Assembly (NCBI RefSeq): GCF_024721605.1
Contig: NZ_CP102630.1
Location: 1,302,001 to 1,366,000 of the forward strand
Reading direction: 5' to 3'
Length of the DNA stretch: 64,000 bases
DNA from: Sphingomicrobium flavum
GTDB taxonomy: Bacteria; Pseudomonadota; Alphaproteobacteria; Sphingomonadales; Sphingomonadaceae
Every line of letters begins with the position of its first letter. Position 1 is the first letter of the stretch. Both the position numbers and the translations under genes were made by a program. Below the pieces are notes generated by a model. It was not told the origin of the DNA, searched no databases, and saw only the letters and a program-made list of their open reading frames with translations. Of this stretch, positions 60,890 through 64,000 are shown piece by piece.

Positions 60890-61701
60890 AGCGGCTGGGC
60901 GCCCTGACCATCGGCCTGATGGCCCTGCCCCTGGCCTCTGCAGCGCCCGGCGATCAGCAGGATAGCGTCCGGCACGGCCTGCCTGCCATCCTTGCCGAAG
61001 TCTCGGGGTTGGCGCCTGCAACCAGCGACAGCGTGTTTGCGCATAATGACGAACATGCCATCGTCTTCGAGATCGCCGTACAGTCCGGGCGCATCCGCCG
61101 CGCCTTTGCGCTGGGCGATCCGACCATCGAAGGGGATTTCGAGGGGATCGCGACGCATGACGGCCGCATCTACCTCATCACCAGCGACGGGCTGATCTAC
61201 AGCGCCCCGCCGGGCAAGCATCGCGAGCGTGTCAGCTTTGAGACCTTCGATACCGGCGTTGGTCCCAAATGCGAGATTGAAGGCCTGTCGCGCTCTCCCC
61301 ATGCCGGCGAACTGCTGCTTCTGTGCAAGCGCTTTCGCGACCGCGAGACCGATGACCGGCTGGAAATCTACCGCTGGAAGATCGGCACCGACCACGCGCT
61401 GGATGAGCCGCTATTGTCGGTGCCCATCGCGCGCTTCCTGGAAAAGGGCGAACGATCGCGCTTCGGCCCGTCCGGGCTGGAATGGGACCCGAAAAAACAG
61501 CGGCTGATGGTGGTGTCGGCGCGGGGCAACTGGCTGATCACCATGCGCCCCGATGGCAGCCAGATCCGCCGCCAGAAGCTCAATGCCAAGGGTCATCCGA
61601 AGACCGAGGGGATCACCCTGTTGGGCGGCAACCGGCTGGTATTGGCGGACGAAGGGTCGACCACGCGGCAGGGCCGCCTCGCTGCCTATCGCTGGCGCTA
61701 G
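60886..61701 (+). CDS. Exported YjiK/SdiA-regulated-like beta-propeller protein
   Basis: A 271-residue protein with a signal peptide (to about LASA|AP) and repeated strand blocks such as AEVSGLAPATSDSVFAHNDEHAIVFEIAVQSGRI and PSGLEWDPKKQRLMVVSARGNWLITM that fit the SdiA-regulated (YjiK) family of predicted beta-propellers. Function is unknown; phytase-like phosphoester binding has been suggested for the fold. It is coupled to DUF4956 by ATGA, and its stop shares a CTAG with the convergent CotH-like gene. Confidence 0.78.
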   Translation: MKRLGALTIGLMALPLASAAPGDQQDSVRHGLPAILAEVSGLAPATSDSVFAHNDEHAIVFEIAVQSGRIRRAFALGDPTIEGDFEGIATHDGRIYLITSDGLIYSAPPGKHRERVSFETFDTGVGPKCEIEGLSRSPHAGELLLLCKRFRDRETDDRLEIYRWKIGTDHALDEPLLSVPIARFLEKGERSRFGPSGLEWDPKKQRLMVVSARGNWLITMRPDGSQIRRQKLNAKGHPKTEGITLLGGNRLVLADEGSTTRQGRLAAYRWR

Positions 61702-62726
61702 CGGCAGTCCTTGACCAATTCCTTTTCCAGGCCATCGGGCGTCGCCAGGTCTTCGAAGTAGCCGATCAGATAAGAAAGCAGCGCCCTCTTGGTCTTCTCG
61801 TCCATGCCCGGCACGCCCTCGATCTCCGCTTCCAGCGCTGCGCGCTGAGATCTGAATGCTGCCAGCATCGCGGGCAGTTCGCCATTCCAGACGCAATAGC
61901 CGCGATAAAGGCGCTGGCGCACATTGCGGATCGGCAGGCTGTCATTGGGCACCGCATAGGGCGCATCGACCCAGCCCGACATATCAAAATCATAGGGCAC
62001 GGGGATCAGTCCCGTGCGCGTTTCCTTGGTGGCGCCAATCAGCTTGCTGTTGTGGCAGCAATATTCACCCTCGGGGCCATAGCGGGTCGACCAATCGGTA
62101 TTGCCGATCATATATTGGAACAGTGCGTAGCGCGCGCTGTCGCTGGGCGAGAGCGCATCGCGCCTGACGCCCGATACGTCGATTTCCTTCATGTCGAGCC
62201 GCTTGGCGGCGTCATCAATATCTTCGATGAAGAAGCCGTAGCTGGTGATGTCGGGCTTGGCATCATTGCCGTCATGATAATTGATCCGGGCGAGACGCAC
62301 CTTGAGGCTGCGATCGGTCAACACATTGTAGAGCCGGTAGGCCGAATATTCGCGCAGCAGATGCTGCTGGAACTTGGCGCCGCTGCGGCAATGGCTGACC
62401 AGCTTGAGGCTCTTTTGTTTGTGGAAGATGGAGCCATCCGCCGGCGCCTGGGTGAAGCGCACGCGCAAGGGAACGAAATCGCAAATATCGTCCTGCTGGC
62501 GCGACTTTCCGCGGCGACCCAGCGTGATGGCATGGCTGAGGCCGCCTGCCTCGATCGTGGCGGGGAAGGCTTCGTTGGAAGCCTTGGAGCCGGTTCGATA
62601 TTCCTTCAGCGGCGCGCGGATGGTCACCTCGATGGGCGCACTTTCCTCGAACAGCGGCCGCGCCGACGCCGGCGACGCAATGAGGCCCGCCAGCAGCGCG
62701 AGGAATCCGAGCGCCCCGCGCATCAT
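61698..62726 (-). CDS. Exported CotH-kinase-like protein
   Basis: A 342-residue protein with a signal peptide (to about PASA|RP). A degenerate protein-kinase-like pattern can be followed: KQKSLKLVSHC (candidate ATP lysine), LLREYSAYRLYNVLTD (alphaC-like), QYMIGNTDWSTRYG with the catalytic-loop Asp and Asn, HNSKLIGA, and the metal-binding VPYDFDMSGWVD. This resembles the atypical CotH kinase fold. The assignment rests on spacing of these residues, not on high overall identity. It overlaps the amidohydrolase gene by 4 nt (ATGA). Confidence 0.62.
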   Translation of the reverse strand: MMRGALGFLALLAGLIASPASARPLFEESAPIEVTIRAPLKEYRTGSKASNEAFPATIEAGGLSHAITLGRRGKSRQQDDICDFVPLRVRFTQAPADGSIFHKQKSLKLVSHCRSGAKFQQHLLREYSAYRLYNVLTDRSLKVRLARINYHDGNDAKPDITSYGFFIEDIDDAAKRLDMKEIDVSGVRRDALSPSDSARYALFQYMIGNTDWSTRYGPEGEYCCHNSKLIGATKETRTGLIPVPYDFDMSGWVDAPYAVPNDSLPIRNVRQRLYRGYCVWNGELPAMLAAFRSQRAALEAEIEGVPGMDEKTKRALLSYLIGYFEDLATPDGLEKELVKDCR

Positions 62727-64000
62727 TGCTTGTCCGGCAGGCCGATGCCCTTGGCGAAGGGCTTCACGCCAAATTCGGGCAGAACCTGGTCCGGCACGTA
62801 AAAGGTGCCGCCGCGCGAGACGAGGCCGATCTTCTTCAGATCGCCCAGGTCGGCGGTGGGATCACCGCGCACCAGGAAGAAATCGGCATATTTGCCGCGC
62901 TCGACCGAGCCCAGATCCTCATCCTGGCCGAGATAGCGCGCCATATCGATGGTGGCGCGGGCCAGCACGTCGGCGCGGCTCATGCCCAATTGCTCGAACA
63001 GCTCAAGCTCGCGATGATAGGTGAGCGCGCCGCCCATATCGGTGCCGGGGATCAGCAGGATGCCCATTGCGTGCATGCGGCGCAGCACATCCAGAATGGT
63101 GCCATAGGCATCGACATATTCCTGGCGTTCCTGCGGAGTATCGGCACCGAACAATGCTTCCTTCAGGCTGCGCTGGACGGAGGGCGGCATATGATCGGCA
63201 TAGCTGACCGAGCCCGCGCCATATTGGCCGTTGACCTGCGTCAGCCCAAGTTCGTGAATGCCGAGCGTAGGTTCGTGGGCGACGCCCTTCGCCTTCATCG
63301 CATCGAGCGTTGCGTTGACTGTATCGCCATCGAGATCGAGCGTTGGGAAGCGCTTCATCGCGGTGAAACGGAACAGGGTGCGCGTATCCTCGCCCTCGTT
63401 GAGTACCCAGCCCAGCATCAGCTGGTTGACATGGGTGACCTCGGTATAGCCCAACGCGATCATGGCGTCGGCAGAGGAGAATGCGGGAACATGGCCCGCC
63501 ACTTCCATCCCCAGTCGCTTGGCCTCGGCGATGGCGACCTCATTCCATTCGGGCTTCATCGAATTGTAGAGCTTAATGCCGTGGAAGCCGCGCGCGGCAT
63601 AGCGGCGCACCGCCTCGACCGCTTCGTCGGCCGAGGAAACAAGCACGCCGGTGCGGCTTGAGAAGGGGCTCTCCCCTTCGATGAAGCCCATGCGGGTGAC
63701 ACGCGGCCCCGCCAGTTCGCCGGTTGCGACGCGTTCGAGCAATTTGTCGAGCACTTCGTTGCGGTTGCCGATGTCGCGCACTGAGGTGATGCCGTAGAGC
63801 ACGTTGGACAGCGCATCCTCGCGTCCCAGATGGCCATGCATTTCATACATGCCGGGGATCATCATGGCGCCTTCGCCATCGATCATGACTTCGCCGTCGC
63901 TCGGAGTCGCCCCGGTCGGTTCGATGAGCGCGATCCGGCCTTCATGCACCACCACGTCGCTGGCCGCGCCGACGGTCTTGCTGACGCTGTCGAAGATGCG
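62723..64000 (-). CDS. Amidohydrolase family protein (5' end outside window)
   Basis: The frame is open from base 64000, so the N-terminus is missing; 425 residues are visible. It starts in a small beta-sandwich (DVVVHEGRIALIEPTG) and has the amidohydrolase metal site: IPGMYEMHGHLGRED (HxH), a Lys in FHGIKLYNS, a His in EVAGHVPAFS, a His in YTEVTHVNQ and the Asp in IPGTDMGGAL. The imidazolonepropionase/enamidase-like branch is likely. Its stop overlaps the start of the CotH-like gene, so the two are co-transcribed. Confidence 0.88.
   Translation of the reverse strand, partial: RIFDSVSKTVGAASDVVVHEGRIALIEPTGATPSDGEVMIDGEGAMMIPGMYEMHGHLGREDALSNVLYGITSVRDIGNRNEVLDKLLERVATGELAGPRVTRMGFIEGESPFSSRTGVLVSSADEAVEAVRRYAARGFHGIKLYNSMKPEWNEVAIAEAKRLGMEVAGHVPAFSSADAMIALGYTEVTHVNQLMLGWVLNEGEDTRTLFRFTAMKRFPTLDLDGDTVNATLDAMKAKGVAHEPTLGIHELGLTQVNGQYGAGSVSYADHMPPSVQRSLKEALFGADTPQERQEYVDAYGTILDVLRRMHAMGILLIPGTDMGGALTYHRELELFEQLGMSRADVLARATIDMARYLGQDEDLGSVERGKYADFFLVRGDPTADLGDLKKIGLVSRGGTFYVPDQVLPEFGVKPFAKGIGLPDKQ

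Overview
The window reads as chromosomal DNA of a high-GC alphaproteobacterium, most likely a sphingomonad (order Sphingomonadales). The pointers are an NDUFA12-type Complex I accessory subunit next to a DUF2155 protein, an F1-ATPase zeta inhibitor (DUF1476) beside BolA and a CGFS glutaredoxin, RskA-type anti-sigma factor regulation, HWE-type kinases and many secreted proteins with Ala-rich signal peptides. This placement is inference from gene content; no 16S gene is present. No prophage, insertion sequence, CRISPR array or origin was seen.

Layout. 1-9.6 kb (minus strand): M48 protease/LemA, nadA, a DUF4230 protein, an MBL hydrolase, a BlaI/M56 (BlaR-like) sensor pair with two visible operators, CGFS-glutaredoxin/BolA/zeta subunit and an L,D-transpeptidase. 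9.7-11.7 kb: two tandem beta-barrel proteins with proline-rich tails. 11.7-15.5 kb: a CoA-transferase operon whose A and B subunit genes are separated by two small exported-protein genes. 16-24.4 kb: LytTR regulator, NatAB-like ABC exporter, SSADH-like dehydrogenase and a TPP enzyme behind a structured leader. 24.5-32.7 kb: CsbD, thiS-thiG, aroQ-accB-accC and downstream small genes, aat, DUF2155/NDUFA12, double cold-shock protein/DUF192 and recX. 32.8-34.5 kb: a fatty-acyl-AMP ligase.

34.6-55.5 kb carries the tRNA-Trp-secE-nusG-rplKA-rplJL cluster, but cut into three pieces. Between nusG and rplK sit about 9.5 kb of mostly signalling genes: TPR, two DUF4331 proteins, ECF sigma and RskA-like anti-sigma, a DUF2383 protein, an RsbQ-like hydrolase with a PAS histidine kinase, a duplicated-HTH protein, and an HWE histidine kinase whose membrane domain carries the ethylene/copper-binding residues of plant ETR1. 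Between rplA and rplJ sit a glycosylasparaginase, an M16 protease, a TIR-TPR protein and a cNMP-binding flavoprotein related to thioredoxin reductase but lacking its redox cysteines. rpoB is not found after rplL.

55.6-64 kb: a GGDEF protein, a fasciclin protein, YqiJ-like and flotillin genes, DUF4956, a YjiK/SdiA-regulated-like protein, a CotH-kinase-like exported protein and an amidohydrolase running off the end. The most interesting content is the signalling island at 35.7-45 kb.
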